NCBI GenBank assembly: GCA_000727475.1 | Contig: KL647288.1 | Coordinates: 2,593,417 to 2,657,416, forward strand | Direction: 5' to 3' | Source of the DNA: Sarcocystis neurona | Lineage: Eukaryota; Apicomplexa; Conoidasida; Eucoccidiorida; Sarcocystidae | DNA: 64,000 nt | Shown here: in pieces, positions 47,482-58,598 of the stretch | How the letters are laid out: every line of letters starts with the position of its first letter | How positions within the stretch are numbered: the stretch's first letter is position 1 | Program-made: the position numbers and the translations under genes | The notes under the pieces: model-generated | What the model saw: only the letters and a program-made list of their open reading frames with translations | The model's database searches: none | Told to the model about the DNA's origin: nothing

Positions 47482-50013
47482 GCTCAGAAACAGACACATA
47501 AGCATCTTGTTTGCACTTGAAGAATTAAAAAGACTACCGCATGCAGTCACGCACGTAAAGAGGTATATTTGTCCATTTGTTATTGGTGACTTATGTGTGT
47601 TCCTTCTAGGTTTATATGTAAACATATTCAGAGATATATTATGTATATATATATATAAGGGAGTGCGTGGGACGTGTGACAGTGACGAGTGACAAGGACT
47701 TGTTGTAAGAGAGCAGAAGCAGAAGTAGAAGCGATGCAGTAGCAGCAAGAGAAGGCTACTTTCATGTGATGAAGCGACGACCCTTGCTGTGCTGGGAAGA
47801 GAGTAAGAATAGAGCCGCTGCAGTGCCGGAACAGCGCTGCCAGCAGCAGCGGAAGCAGCAGCCGTAGTAGTAGTTGAAGAAGGTAGAGCAGCAGCGACAG
47901 AAGACGCTTCTCGGTGATGCTGACCCGCGGAGAACCCAGGTGATATGGCCCTCATGGTTGCTTTTCTCTACGAAGAAATATCCGATTGCTGGTGCCTGTG
48001 CTCCCGCTGTTGCTGCTGCTCCTGTTGCTGCTGCTCCTGTTGCTGCTGCTCCTGTTGCTGCTGCTCCTGTTGCTGCTGCTCCTGTTGCTGCTCCTGCTGT
48101 CGCCACTGCTGCTGTTGCTGCTGCTGTTCTTCTTGTTCGTCTTCCTCGTTTTGCAGAGCGTGGAGACGGTGAAGAAATTGCGTTTGCAGTCGCAGAAGGA
48201 GCAGCAGAAGGAGCAGGAGGAACAGCGTCAAGAGGTACGAAGTTTTTTCTTCCACAATCGCTGCAGCAGCAGCAGCAGTATCTTTCTCGTTCCTTCCTAC
48301 GTGCTGCTGCGACTGCACGCGTTGCGAGGGGAACACAGAAAACAGTAAAGTGTCCGTTTATTCTCCCCACTTGGAGACTAAACGAGACACATTCAACAGC
48401 CCAACCTTCTTAAAATTTGTTGACAAACTCTCTCTCGCCTGTCACGAAGCACCTACCTGCACACACATATATATATGAACATACACATATACATACATGC
48501 ATATACATATATATATATATCTGTGTATGAGGATATTAACTTGTGTCCGCAAATAAATGAAACCATACGTCTCTCTCTCTCTATATATATATGTGTACCT
48601 ATATTCACAAATATATGAATGTATATATATATATATATATATATGTATAATTCAAATAACGAATGTATATATATATATATATATGCCTACACTAACCAAT
48701 GTTTGCAATATACCCGTCTTTACCAATATGTAATAAACTCGTCCACATATATATATATGTATGGACACGTATATATGTATATGTATATATATATATACAT
48801 GTATGGACACGTATATATGTATATGTATATATATATATGGATATATGGACACATATATATGTATATGTATGCATATGTGTATGTATATGTTTGGTGGTGG
48901 ATATATACAAATATGTAAACGTATAGATACATACATGTGTAAACGTGAATATGTAGAAGGAAGTTAGAAACTGTCCACCCACTGGCGATGTTGCAGTTTT
49001 CGTACTACGTCGTCTTCCGTCTGTCTGTGCATGCCTGCATGATTTTTTTTTCTTCAGCAACTCGAGAAGAAACGCGCGGAGAGGCGGCGACAGGGAGAAG
49101 AGAAATTTGAGAAGATGACCCCGGAGCAGCAACGGAAAGTCGAAGAGAAGGGATACAAGAAACAACTTCGGCAGTCGAAAACGCGTTTCAAAGTAATTTC
49201 TTCCCTTCTTCATCTAATAAATATTTCCCTCCATTCTTCCAAACTTCCTTGCTTCTCTCTGTCGCGCTTCATACATATATACATATATGCATGCACCTGC
49301 GCATGCATCTGTATACTCATGTGTATATGAATGTGTTCACGTATGCCCACACATACGTACGCATGTGTAGTATTTGTTGAAGACCTACAATGTCAGGTTG
49401 TTCTGTGTATGTGTGGATATACGACGGCATGTAGATAGCGGAAAATGAATGAATTTATGTAATATCTGCTTCAGAAACGTAGGGGGACATCACCACACCC
49501 ACACATATGCCCGTCAAGCCACAGCAACGATTTGCACGTGTAACGGCCGTATCATACGAATACTACCCCCACACACCACTACGTACCTGTCTATATATAT
49601 CTATATATACATATATATATATATGTCTATTACGTATTACTGTGTATATATATATATATGTATATGTGTATAAGTTTGGTGAATGACGTTTGAAGAAGCG
49701 TACATATACACGGGGGACGACGGTATGACGAATTGATGTACGGGCGCAAAAAAACGCGTTTGTAGATTTACATACATATATATGTATATACATGTATGTG
49801 TGAATGGATTATATATATACACATATATATGTATGTCGAGAGAGAGAGAGACAGGAAGAGAGGTAAAAGTGTGTGCATGTGTAAATCGTATATACTCGTG
49901 TCCGTCTGTGTGGGGCTACAGTGTGCAAGATGAACAGGAGACACTCATTTTCATGTGAAGTGCTGCGCGATAAATTATTTCCTTTCCTTTCCCAGGTCCT
50001 GAGAGTTAACTGA
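38168..50013 (+). CDS. CCDC47: CCDC47-like ER membrane protein (DUF1682/calumin family)
   Basis: Eleven exons: 38168-38317, 40270-40414, 40916-40960, 42399-42512, 44732-44997, 46176-46235, 46909-46976, 47887-47939, 48157-48234, 49058-49192, 49996-50013 (TGA). All phases agree, giving 377 residues after the first partial codon. Order matches the family: Trp before one membrane helix ([18 protein letters not shown]), [93 protein letters not shown], and the K/E-rich C-terminal coiled coil ([19 protein letters not shown]) ending KTRFKVLRVN. In animals CCDC47 is an ER calcium-binding protein and part of the PAT complex that chaperones multipass membrane proteins at the translocon. The signal peptide and acidic luminal exons were not placed and should lie upstream of 38168. 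Junction 40960/42399 has an alternative giving about nine extra residues. The intron after 42512 contains the assembly gap. Confidence 0.88.
38389..38492 (+). repeat. 25-base tandem repeat in the first CCDC47-like intron
   Basis: Four nearly perfect copies of TTCTCTCTGGCTTGG plus TCTGCTGCTC (25 bases), with a partial fifth. Confidence 0.9.
38500..39530 (+). other. Pyrimidine-rich intron sequence
   Basis: About 1 kb of TCTCTCTGTCTCC-like DNA on +, inside the intron 38318-40269. It yields a 346-codon + frame rich in S/L/F/C, which is a composition artefact. Pyrimidine-rich DNA also fills 39740-40100. Confidence 0.8.
39535..39735 (+). repeat. TATG / GGATGGAT tetranucleotide repeat
   Basis: TA run, then (TATG)n mixed with (GGAT)n, then (TC)n. 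Intronic in the CCDC47-like gene. Confidence 0.9.
40965..42330 (+). repeat. Large CTG triplet field in a CCDC47-like intron
   Basis: About 1.35 kb of CTG/TGC/TTG/CCG units, CTG sense on +, filling the intron 40961-42398. All frames give long Leu/Cys/Ala-rich ORFs on + and A/Q/S/R-rich ORFs on minus. Exons on both sides join in phase without it. Confidence 0.85.
43350..43534. repeat. TA/GA microsatellite, left flank of the gap
   Basis: Ends in a stretch (about 43421-43534) repeated almost exactly right of the gap, including the non-repetitive words TACTAATTCATATATG and GTAAGTATA. One isolated N is at 43521. Confidence 0.9.
43535..44177. other. Assembly gap (643 N)
   Basis: Run of N in the intron 42513-44731 of the CCDC47-like gene. 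Frames drawn across it are meaningless. Confidence 0.98.
44178..44296. repeat. TA/GA microsatellite, right flank of the gap
   Basis: Same word order as 43421-43534: TA run, AGAGAGAGAGAGATACATA, TA run, GTATGTATACTAATTCATA, TA run, GTAAG.TATACACA. Confidence 0.9.
44360..44720 (+). repeat. CTG triplet tract before exon 44732
   Basis: CTG/TGC/TTG units, CTG sense on +, in the intron, up to the acceptor tgtcgaatgcag. Confidence 0.8.
44998..46175 (+). other. CCDC47-like intron with microsatellite and unique parts
   Basis: TA/TG repeat at 45000-45290 and 45530-45770. The unique parts 45300-45530 and 45770-46175 have open frames, but including 45332-45512 breaks the phase. The direct join 44997 to 46176 gives a family-like sequence ([13 protein letters not shown]). 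Confidence 0.65.
46330..46705 (+). repeat. GCTCCT hexamer / CTG tract in a CCDC47-like intron
   Basis: Units of GCTCCTGCT, shading into GCCGCTCCTGCTGCT. On minus it gives a 384-codon A/G-rich frame, on + poly-Leu or A/P, all artefacts of the repeat. It fills the intron 46236-46908. Confidence 0.85.
46990..47660. repeat. TA/TATG microsatellite, partly unique
   Basis: Lies in the intron 46977-47886. TA blocks at 46995-47235 and 47405-47485, unique AT-rich sequence between. No exon needed or seen. Confidence 0.8.
47995..48140 (+). repeat. CTG triplet tract before exon 48157
   Basis: Regular TGTTGCTGCTGCTCC units followed by TTCTTGTTCGTCTTCC and the acceptor gttttgcag. Reads as poly-Leu, Cys/Ser or Ala on + and poly-Gln on minus; intronic by the gene model. 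Confidence 0.85.
48450..48965. repeat. TA microsatellite with a 33-base sub-repeat
   Basis: TA/TATG DNA in the intron 48235-49057. At 48765-48870 a unit starting GGACACGTATATATGTATAT recurs three times. Confidence 0.8.
49270..49860. repeat. TA/TG microsatellite in the last CCDC47-like intron
   Basis: TATG, TA and GA runs with a unique part at 49440-49560. The intron ends in the strong acceptor cctttcctttcccag before the six-codon last exon at 49996. Confidence 0.8.
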
Positions 50014-50024
50014 TGCAGCACCAG

Positions 50025-50680
50025 CTGCAGCAGCAGTTCCAGCAGGAGCAGCAGGAGGAGCGGTGCGCAGGACGGCAGCAGCACGCACCACAGCAACTTT
50101 ACAGCAGCAGCGACAGCAGCAGCGGTCGTAGCGCAGCAGCAGCAGCAGCAAAAGCAGCAGTAGCTTCAGTAGGAATGCGATGTCCGTCTAGCCCAGCAGC
50201 AGCCGCAGCAAGAGCATTGCACCAGCTGCAAAAACAGCAGCACGGATAGCAGCAACAGGAGCAGGACCAGCAGCAACAGAAGCAGCACCTGCAGCAACAG
50301 AAGCAGCATCAGCAGCAAAAAGAGCAGCACCAGCAGCAGCAATAGGCCTCAGAGGGTCGTGACATTCGGGCAGCAACACACAGCGCAGCAGTGTTGCCCC
50401 CACAGCAACAGCATCAGCTGTCGCAGGGACTCACTGCTAGGCAGCAGCAGCAGCAGCACCGCATCAGTCTAGTGTAGCTGCCGCAGTGCGGCTCAGTAGC
50501 AACAGCAGCAGGACCAGCCTGCGCGCAGCACACAGTTCTGCTGTTGCTGCGGCCGGAGAACGAGCAGCAGCACCAACAGCAGCAGCAACAAAATTAGCAG
50601 CAGCAGTATCGATAGCAGCAATAGAACGAGCGGCAGCAGTATAAATAACAGCAACAGAACGAGCAGCAGCAGCTGCAAAG
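50025..50680 (+). repeat. CAG triplet tract (CAG sense on +)
   Basis: CAG/GCA/CAA units start 12 bases after the CCDC47-like stop and run for about 650 bases. They could be 3' UTR of that gene, an intron of a minus-strand gene (CTG sense on minus), or part of another gene. Confidence 0.85.
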
Positions 50681-50700
50681 GTCCGTGAGGCCTCGCACAG

Positions 50701-51589
50701 GTGACAGCACGACTTGCAACAACGGTGCAGCGGCATGTTCCATTGCAGCAGCAGGAGAAACTGTCGCTTAAAGTCGCCGCTGCAGCAGCGCAGCAGCAGC
50801 TCCTCGTCCGTCTGAACCGGGGGCGTGTTCTGCTGCGTAGTCACACCGCGCTCGTGGGTGACAGAAGAAAGTTTGTAGAAAAATAGTGATTCGCGTGAGG
50901 AAGGACTGCTTCTTCTGCAGAGGTGTGGACGTCAGGTACTGCAGCAGGAGCTGCGGAAGTAAAATGAAAGGCTAGAGCTGCTGCAGCACCCGCACACAGT
51001 TACAACACACCGGGCCGCATGCAAAAAAGAAGCGAAATTCAACCGTCGTCGACAGTTGCCCGGAGGCAAAAACAACCCACGTGCGCGGCTCGTCTGTTTT
51101 TTTCTCTGTTGCAGGCAGTCCCGCGGCTAACACGTGTTACTCTTTTCTCATAGCCACACAGAAAATGTCAATGTGTTGCCCTACCGCGCGCGCGTGATTT
51201 TAATAAATGGCTGCCTGTCAATTTCTCTCTCTCTTTGTCTCGTAAGTGCTTTTCTTCAACGAGAAAACGGACGCATTCGTATACTCGTCCTGCTCTTTCT
51301 GTCTCCCTGTCTCTCTCCCTCGCTATCTCAACACGTATACATATGTATATACATATACACGTTCCTACGTGTGTATAAATAGATGTATGTGCATGATGTC
51401 CTTGTAGATCTGCTTGACTTGTGGCAGTTTCTTCGTGTGACGCGCTCCGCAGGGCGCCAGCAGGACTCTTCTCGCGCTGCAGCCCGGATGTGGGGCAGTC
51501 AGAGACTTGCACATGTTCGCTTTGACCGGCAAAGATATTCTTCTCCTTCTCCAAGACGCACGTGCTACACGGGCATAAAACAGGGATAG
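50701..51589 (+). CDS. Weak exon candidates, strand unclear
   Basis: On +, 50701-50886 (RLATTVQRHVPLQQQEKLSL) and 51408-51589, after gatgtccttgtag (LLDLWQFLRVTRSAGRQQDS), look coding. On minus, 50770-50835 (TDEELLLRCCSGDFKRQFLL, acceptor tgtgactacgcag) and 51410-51560 are equally open. No join or domain settles this. Confidence 0.22.
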
Positions 51590-53708
51590 GCATGTTACGG
51601 AGACTCACGCGAGTCCAGCGTGTTTGTACGTCTATATATGTATATACGTGTATACATGGTATACATGTGCGAATCTATATACATGCATATATGCATATAG
51701 ATGTATATGTAAATGCGTATGTGCGCGGGTAGTTAGTTTCTGTATTTAGGACTCTGTACGCGCCGTGAGCTACTGGTGTACACATGTGCATACATCCGTG
51801 AAGACGGCCGCATGTGGAACAACTGCGGATCGACGTACGGTGTACACGTATACGAAGGAGACGCCTCTCTCTGTTTTGTCGAATTCAAGAGAATTTTTGA
51901 ATGTAAACTGAAGAGTAGTCTATAATCATGTCGACACGTCTGTCTTCACACAAGGAGTAAGAAGGTTTTTGTTTCGTACGCAAGACGCGGGCAGACCAAT
52001 TTTGCGCTCCCATTCGCGGGAGTGCAGTATCTCGTGAATGCTGCAGCGCCCGCACTTATGCCGTAAACGCCGCAGCCCAGAGGCGACAGTGAGAAATGCA
52101 ATACATGCAAGGGAATTCACGTTTGGGCTCGGTGGGATGGAACGAGATACCACGCCTGAGTGCGGTGTGGGGCTGGCCTTCACTTTCCTCTCTTCTGTGT
52201 CTATCTATGTGTGTGTGCATAACTTCCGTAAGTCCAGCGGTGTGTTCACACCGAACAGACAACCGGGTGTAACTTGCAGTTTCTCGCTGGCGCACTTGTA
52301 CGAGAGTCGGCGACAAAGGCAAACAGAGAGACGTTGGCACGTAGAGAGAGCGAGAGAAATACTTAGACAGGAGCGATACACATATACGGAGAACGTGAGG
52401 GAGAAAGGGAATGAGATAGATATATATGCGAAGGTGTATATGCTTTTGTGGACGTCCGGCTCGGCCTATTCGGCTTCCAGTGTCACGCGTACGGGCGCTG
52501 CTGCGCGTAGGAACTATTGCACGTGCTCTCGCGCAGCTGGTAGTGAACGCTCTCATTAGCAGCAGTTGGTGCTTCTCTTCTTGTTGCTTCCAGTATTGCT
52601 GCTGATGCTGTTGCTGGTGTTGCTGCTGCCGCTGCTGGTGCTTCTCCTGATGCTTCTGCTGGTGCTGTTGCTGACACTATATTGCTACTTCGAAGCCTTT
52701 GCAGCAAGACAAGGGCCACACAGGTAGACGCCACGCCAACGCCACCAGAAGGACCCGTCTAGTAGAGCTGCTTACGCTGCATTCCCACGCGTGTGTTCGC
52801 GTAGGGCCTGCTGCTGTTTTACAAACTAAAGAGCTTATTTTTTGATGCAGGCAGACACGCAGCTGATGTCAGCACCTAAGTTTTCGTCGTTGCATGCCCG
52901 TTACTGCTAAAATCACACTGGCGCGTCGCCGGCTGAGCACACTTGCCAAACGCACTTCTCAAAGTTGCGTGGGTAGGCCGCAATTTTCAAGGAAGTCCGA
53001 CTGTAGAGCGTGCGTACACCTGGGGAACAAAAATTAATTTTTTTAAAATGAACCGCGTGCAAGTGCAACCTATGCTGGAAACCCCAGGCCAGCAGTGTAA
53101 AATCCGAGGACCATTCTAGGCATCCGCGGTTTCACAGCAGCCCTCTCTGTGAAGAAAGCAATAGGGGGGGCTGCTGCTCGAGACGCGTTGCAGTCCCTGG
53201 TCTTCTCGATTTTTGTGCTGCCTGCCGTTCGCCGACTGCTGCTGCAGCTGCTGCCCGCTACGTGCTACGGCGAGGTCCCTACTCCCTCGCTGCGGCCGGT
53301 GTGTGGCCTCTTCTGTTGGTGTTGCTCGAGGCTCCTGTCGTTGACAGCCCCACCGTTCTGCGCCCCCCGCCGTGCGTGCAGTGATAGATCAACATTTTCC
53401 GTATATATGGCGTGGAGCACAACCCTAGTGCCCACGTAGATGATATCGTCTTCGCTAGCACCTCGCCAGCAGCCGACATATGCACGTGCAGGAAGTGATA
53501 TTTGCCTCCGCATGTACGTGCTGAATTCCTTGCATACAGGAGCTGGTCTCCCGCAGAAGGCCAAAATGGTTTTTATTATTATTTGTGCGTAGTAAACACT
53601 CACGAGGAGGCAACGTATCTGGTGCCCATCAGCATGAAGCCTACTGTTTCTTCGAACGCAGGACGACGCTTCTTTATTGGCGTGCGAGAATCTGGTGGAC
53701 TCGTGTGT

Positions 53709-53741
<33 letters not shown>

Positions 53742-54640
53742 TCATTGTCTTTTGTTGTCGCATGCGCACTACCACGTGTGACTACCTTCACACGCGGTAG
53801 TATGGATCTCGCACTTTAGCGTTTTTGTAAGTAGAGATAAGTTGTCTGCTCCAAGGCAGCATCTATTCTGTAGAGGTGGCCTGTCCGTTCGAGTGGAATC
53901 GGCTGAGTTACTCACTTGCAAGGTGTGATCGACCTGCAGGGACGCTGTCTCGTCGCGCACAGGTTCCTTGATTCCGCAGCATCGCGCAATTTCTACGCGG
54001 GCGTCTTTCCTTCTCACGTGCAGACAGGCGACATTTCCCGTTGCATTTGGACTTGATGCAACCGCGTGCAAGGAACGCCTGCTGCATGCGACATACTGCT
54101 ACGATGTGTGTGCGTGGATAAATTTGCACGCGTCTACGCCTGCGTCTCCTCGTGTGTTTACGAACACCTTTTTCATTGTTTGCGTCCAGCGTATTCCTTT
54201 ATCTGTGTCCGCAAGTGTGCTCTTCAGAGGCCCGTCCTCCGTATTCGTTTGCATACGAATGACAGCCTCTGCGTGTGCACTACACGCTTGTCATTTTTTC
54301 TCGTGGACGCCCCACCCTGTTTCCTGCGCGTCCGTGTTACGCATTCGCATGCATGCGTTAGCTGTGACTCTCTGCACGTGTGTACATAGGCCTCGCGCGC
54401 ATGCACTCCACTTGCTTCACGGCGAGGGGGATCTTCCTAATTCAGGCACGCAAGCGACTTACTTCTGCATGCGCATGCGTATTATCTTTCGTCCCCGTGC
54501 AACGGCGCATTTTTTTTCGCATGCATCCATCGGTACTCGCGTGCGTCTAGCTTCTTCAGTCGGCAAAAGCAGCACGCGACTGTGTGGGCAATGACGCTGG
54601 CGTTCTCCGGGCTGCTAAACAGCTGCGCTGTCGTAAGCAG
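51590..54640. other. Mostly unique sequence with unsupported ORFs
   Basis: ORFs without visible family features: 52038-52559 on + (173 codons, charged middle RRQRQTERRWHVERAREILR), 53149-53439 on + (hydrophobic SLVFSIFVLPAVRRLLLQLL after a gcgttgcag acceptor), and 53968-54594 on + (208 codons, H/C-rich). A CTG tract lies at 52560-52680 and a (TG) run at 53705-53738. 52700-53130 and 53820-53960 show nothing I can name. Confidence 0.35.
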
Positions 54641-54649
54641 TAACTGCCC

Positions 54650-54800
54650 ATCTCATATATAAGCAGGCACGCTCTTCACATATGTACATATTATACATCT
54701 TTTTACATACGCGGATATATATGTATATATGTATATATATGTGTATGTGTACATATGTGTACAGTAACGTGTACGGGACACGTGTGGCCTGCGTTCTCGA
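54650..54800. repeat. Short TA microsatellite
   Basis: TATG/TA run separating two unique segments. Confidence 0.8.
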
Positions 54801-54809
54801 CTTAGTCAT

Positions 54810-55335
54810 ATATGTGCGTGCATGCGCCTAGTAGACGATTTGTCCACCAGAGCTATCTCTGTGGCTGCTGTTCCGGTGTGTTGCTGCCGCGTCGACAACT
54901 TGCATGTCTACACGTATCTCCACGCCACCTCCTCGCATCTCTGTTGCTGTTCCACTGGGCCGCAGCAAATGAAGGAAGAAGTGAGTCACTTTTTTCACTC
55001 ATGTTGAGAAGAAGGCGTCGCTGCCTGCGGAAAGTCCTTGCGCCCTTCTCTCCTTTTCTCACAATCTCCCTCTCTCAGCTGGGCTCTGCCGAGAAGTCGA
55101 AGGCGAGAGGCTGCTGTACAAACAGCCGCCACGCCCGCTCCACGACCTGCATTTACGAGGACGCCCGAAAAGACAGAGAGAGAGAAGAAGAAAGGGAAAT
55201 GGAGGGGGAACACTTGCAGTGTGGATCACTACCCTGCGCTCGGTCGATGAATAAGCAGCTTTCTTTCAAACGCCCTTTCCTGTTGGTCCGCTTCCCGTGC
55301 ATGACTCGGATGCATGCGCTTGCTTCATCGTAGCG
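54810..55335 (+). other. Exon-like segment of unresolved frame
   Basis: An excellent acceptor (ctccctctctcag, exon side from about 55081) precedes a purine-rich open stretch. One frame gives RKDREREEEREMEGEHLQCG, another gives PAFTRTPEKTEREKKKGKW then a stop at 55250. A tiny exon QMKEE before gtgagt at 54970-54984 is possible. No family is recognised. Confidence 0.28.
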
Positions 55336-55409
55336 AGAGACTTCTGTCTGTTGTTGTCTCTCTGTTCCAGGGCTGCTCGACACTCTGCGGCATAGTAGTT
55401 CTCTCTGGA

Positions 55410-55785
55410 CACGTACACGTGTGTATATATATATATATATGTATATGTGTATACGCATACAATTGTCTACACACATGTACATATGCGCATATATGTGTAT
55501 ATACTCTATACATATGTGTGTATACATACACGTGTAGCGATGTATACGTGTCTGTACATGTACATATATATATATACACATTTATGTAGCCGTGAGTAAA
55601 AATGTACGTCTATATGTATGTATATATATACATGTACATATATGTACAGTGATGTATGCATATGTCAGTGTGCGCATATATATGTATATATATGTATATA
55701 TATGTCTGAACCCCATCAAAAGTACGTATTTATACATATATGCATATACGTATATATATATATATTTTCGTATGTAAGAACACTA
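55410..55785. repeat. TA/TATG microsatellite
   Basis: TA and TGTA runs. 55790-56100 is unique AT-rich sequence in which I see no gene. Confidence 0.85.
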
Positions 55786-56329
55786 CACGAATGACTGTCG
55801 TACTGTTGCATGCTTCTCTGGCCACTTATTTCTTTAGCTATTTATTTATAAGTGAATACACTTACACACACATCTTGCGGTGTATGTACAACGGCTCTGC
55901 GAGCAACGTTGGGAGAAGAATGTGGAACAGAAGCTGCTTCTATGAATGACAGAAGGTCTTGTACATCTGCCGCCACACTATTCTATAAAAACGTTCAACT
56001 AGAGAGATCTTGAGACTCCTGTACACGGTCGGCTTGTCACGCATGCATGCAGCTATGGTTGCACGCAGTTTTGCATGCAGCGTGTTTCCTTTCTGCTTTA
56101 TTCAGCTGGACGTCCCTCTTCCGCGTTTCTTCTTTTTCTGCTTCTTTTCTTAATATCCTCCTTGTCCTTCTGCCCGTCCTCGCCTGCTCATCTTCTTCTC
56201 CCTAATAAAAGTCCGCTTCCTCCCAGCGTACCTCGCCCCTTCACTTCGTCCACTTCGACTCTCTTTCTGCACCTGGGGTTCTCTTCTTTTTATGCAGCAG
56301 CTGCTGCTGCCTCGTGGGCTGCCACTCAC

Positions 56330-56443
56330 CTGCTGCGTCCTCGCGCTGATTTTCTCCTTCACCATATAAAGAATAGCAGCAGCAAGGAGCGTCTTCAACA
56401 GTTGCAATCTTAGGCCTTTGTACAACGCAGCGCCGTTCCTCTC
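56330..56443 (-). CDS. SLC25-family carrier, C-terminal membrane exon (peroxisomal adenine-nucleotide type)
   Basis: A 38-codon minus-strand exon. The acceptor is cgattgtcccccag, the donor gtgagt, phase 0 at both ends. It encodes ERNGAALYKGLRLQLLKTLL, then AAAILYMVKEKISARTQQ. This is the end of the third repeat of a mitochondrial-carrier-type protein: the (E)G-x-x-x-LYKG turn, a Leu-rich sixth helix, and a short basic tail. The form YKGL-x-x-LL-x-x-L-x-A-A-x-x-F/Y-M-x-KEKI is closest to SLC25A17/PNC peroxisomal ATP/CoA carriers, as opposed to the PGTA-type sixth helix of many mitochondrial ones. A small downstream exon (about 56232-56273, QKESRSGRSEGA) may follow. The earlier exons with the PxDxxxxR motifs must lie at higher coordinates, and I could not find them among the repeats. 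Confidence 0.55.
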
Positions 56444-56639
56444 CTGGGGGACAATCGCAGGGATCGTCTCCGCCAAAGGAAAGAGCAAATGAGAAAAAAG
56501 CTCGTGTATGAAAGGGGGACGCAGAGGTGGCCTACCGTCTCTTGCTGTATATGTGTGGGTGTACGTGTGTCTGCATGGAAAAGAATCTTCCACACAGAGG
56601 ACCTCGTCTAACCTACGCCATTGAAACAGACACAGAGAG

Positions 56640-57230
56640 ACAGACACATGTATAGACACACATATATATATTCCTTTATCAATATATACTAACATTTCTA
56701 CGCACACCCCACTTCTTGAAAACACTCACATATATATAGGTGTTTCTACATATGTACTTCTGTATATATAAATACACATGTATATATATGTGAGTGTATA
56801 TACGCATACACATACGTATAGATACATGTACATATATGTCAATACATATACAGAAAGAGAAGCTCTAATATATACATATATACATAGAAAGAGAGAGGGA
56901 TACAGACAGACAGAAACTGTAAGATGTATATATATATATATACATATCTGTGTATGTATATATATATGTATATGGAGAGAGAGAAACAGAGAGAGATATA
57001 GAAAGAAGGAGAGACAAACAGTAATGTATATACAGAGAGACATATATATATAGAGAGAGGGAGACATAGATATATATGTATATATATATATATATGTACA
57101 GACAGAGAGAGAGAGAAATTGGAAGACATGTACATATATATGTATATGTGTCTACGTGGATTTGCATATATATATATATGTATACACTACATATGTGGAT
57201 TAACAAACAGATATATTCTTGTGGCATATA
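56640..57230. repeat. TA/GA microsatellite
   Basis: TATG, TA and GAGAGA runs on +; both strands stay open as repeat artefacts. Confidence 0.85.
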
Positions 57231-57274
57231 ATTGTCTTTGTGTCCCCCCCCGGCTCTTCTTCATTTCCCCCTCA

Positions 57275-57505
57275 TGTGCTGCTGCTGCTGTCGCCCTTGC
57301 GGCTGCCACTGGTAGTCCTGCGACTGCTGCTGCTGTTGCTGTTGCCATCGCTGCTGCTGCGGTGACTGCTGCTGCTCTCGGCGCTGCACCTGCACTCCCG
57401 CTTTCCCTGCTGCTGCTTTTCCTGCTGCTGCTTTACCTGCTGCTGCGGCTTCTCTTGCAGTTGCCTCTCCTGCAGCTGCTTCCTCTCTTTTGCCGCTGCT
57501 GCTGC
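57275..57505 (+). repeat. CTG triplet tract
   Basis: CTG/TGC units on +, CAG sense on minus. On minus, a Q/E/K-rich frame (ERKQLQERQLQEKPQQQ) ends at a gtaaag donor near 57437, which might be a spacer exon of the carrier gene or of another minus-strand gene. Confidence 0.75.
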
Positions 57506-57819
57506 TGCGCGTCCTGTTGTGGGCGCTGCTTCTCAAACCGCTGCGGCGGCTGCTCCACCTCCTGCTACGTTGCTGCTTGTCATAGTAAGGACAATAATAT
57601 TTATTTATATCGTAAGAATACTATCACTAGTCACATGCTAGCAACCTGCTGGCGTTGCTGCTCTTGCATCTCCTTTTCTTCTCACAGAAGCACCAGCGTC
57701 TGCTGCCACATCCTCTCCCGACGGCGACACCGGCGGCGCACTGCGTTCCGCCTTTCTCCCGTTCTACGTACACGCACACACACATATAAAATTTCCTTCT
57801 TTTCCTGCGTTGACTCATT

Positions 57820-58567
57820 CATATGATCAAATACACACATACACACATATACGTACTTCCTCTTTCATCTTCTCTTTTGTTTTTCCGTCATGCAACTCGT
57901 CGACAGATATATACATATATATATACATATATATATAAGCAGGCGTATGTATATTTAAAGACATTCACGTATGTGTATATGTACAAGTGTATATATATTT
58001 ATAGATATGTGTGCATATACATATATACATTCAGATACTTACTTACTTATGTACAGATGCATATATATATATATATATATATGCGTATGCACAGGTGTAC
58101 GAATGTATTCAAAGATACACATATATATATATATATGTGCAAATGTATAGATATATCTTTGTAGATATATATATATATATAGCATGTACAAGTGCGTCCT
58201 GATTAGTCATCCATCAGTCATACAGAGAGACGCAGAGATCGTGATATATACACATATATACAAATACATGTATATGTATACGTATATGTATACGTACATG
58301 CTTGAATTTCATGTCTCTGTGCCTTCATACGTATACACACATTTTTGTTTACACATACATATATATACACACATATGGGTACATACATATATATATATTC
58401 CTACATATGGGTACATATACATATACATGTATGTACGTACATATATATACATATGGGTGTCTTAAAGAGAAAGACAAAGTGAGAGGAGGTACGAGGTGGA
58501 AGACACAAAATAAGGATGTACACATATATGCATACGTATATATAATACGTCGACATACTTCTCCTAC

Positions 58568-58598
<31 letters not shown>

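Noticed and set aside
53705..53738. (TG)n run as a possible regulatory element
   Set aside because: Simple dinucleotide repeat of a kind common throughout the window, with no gene linked to it.
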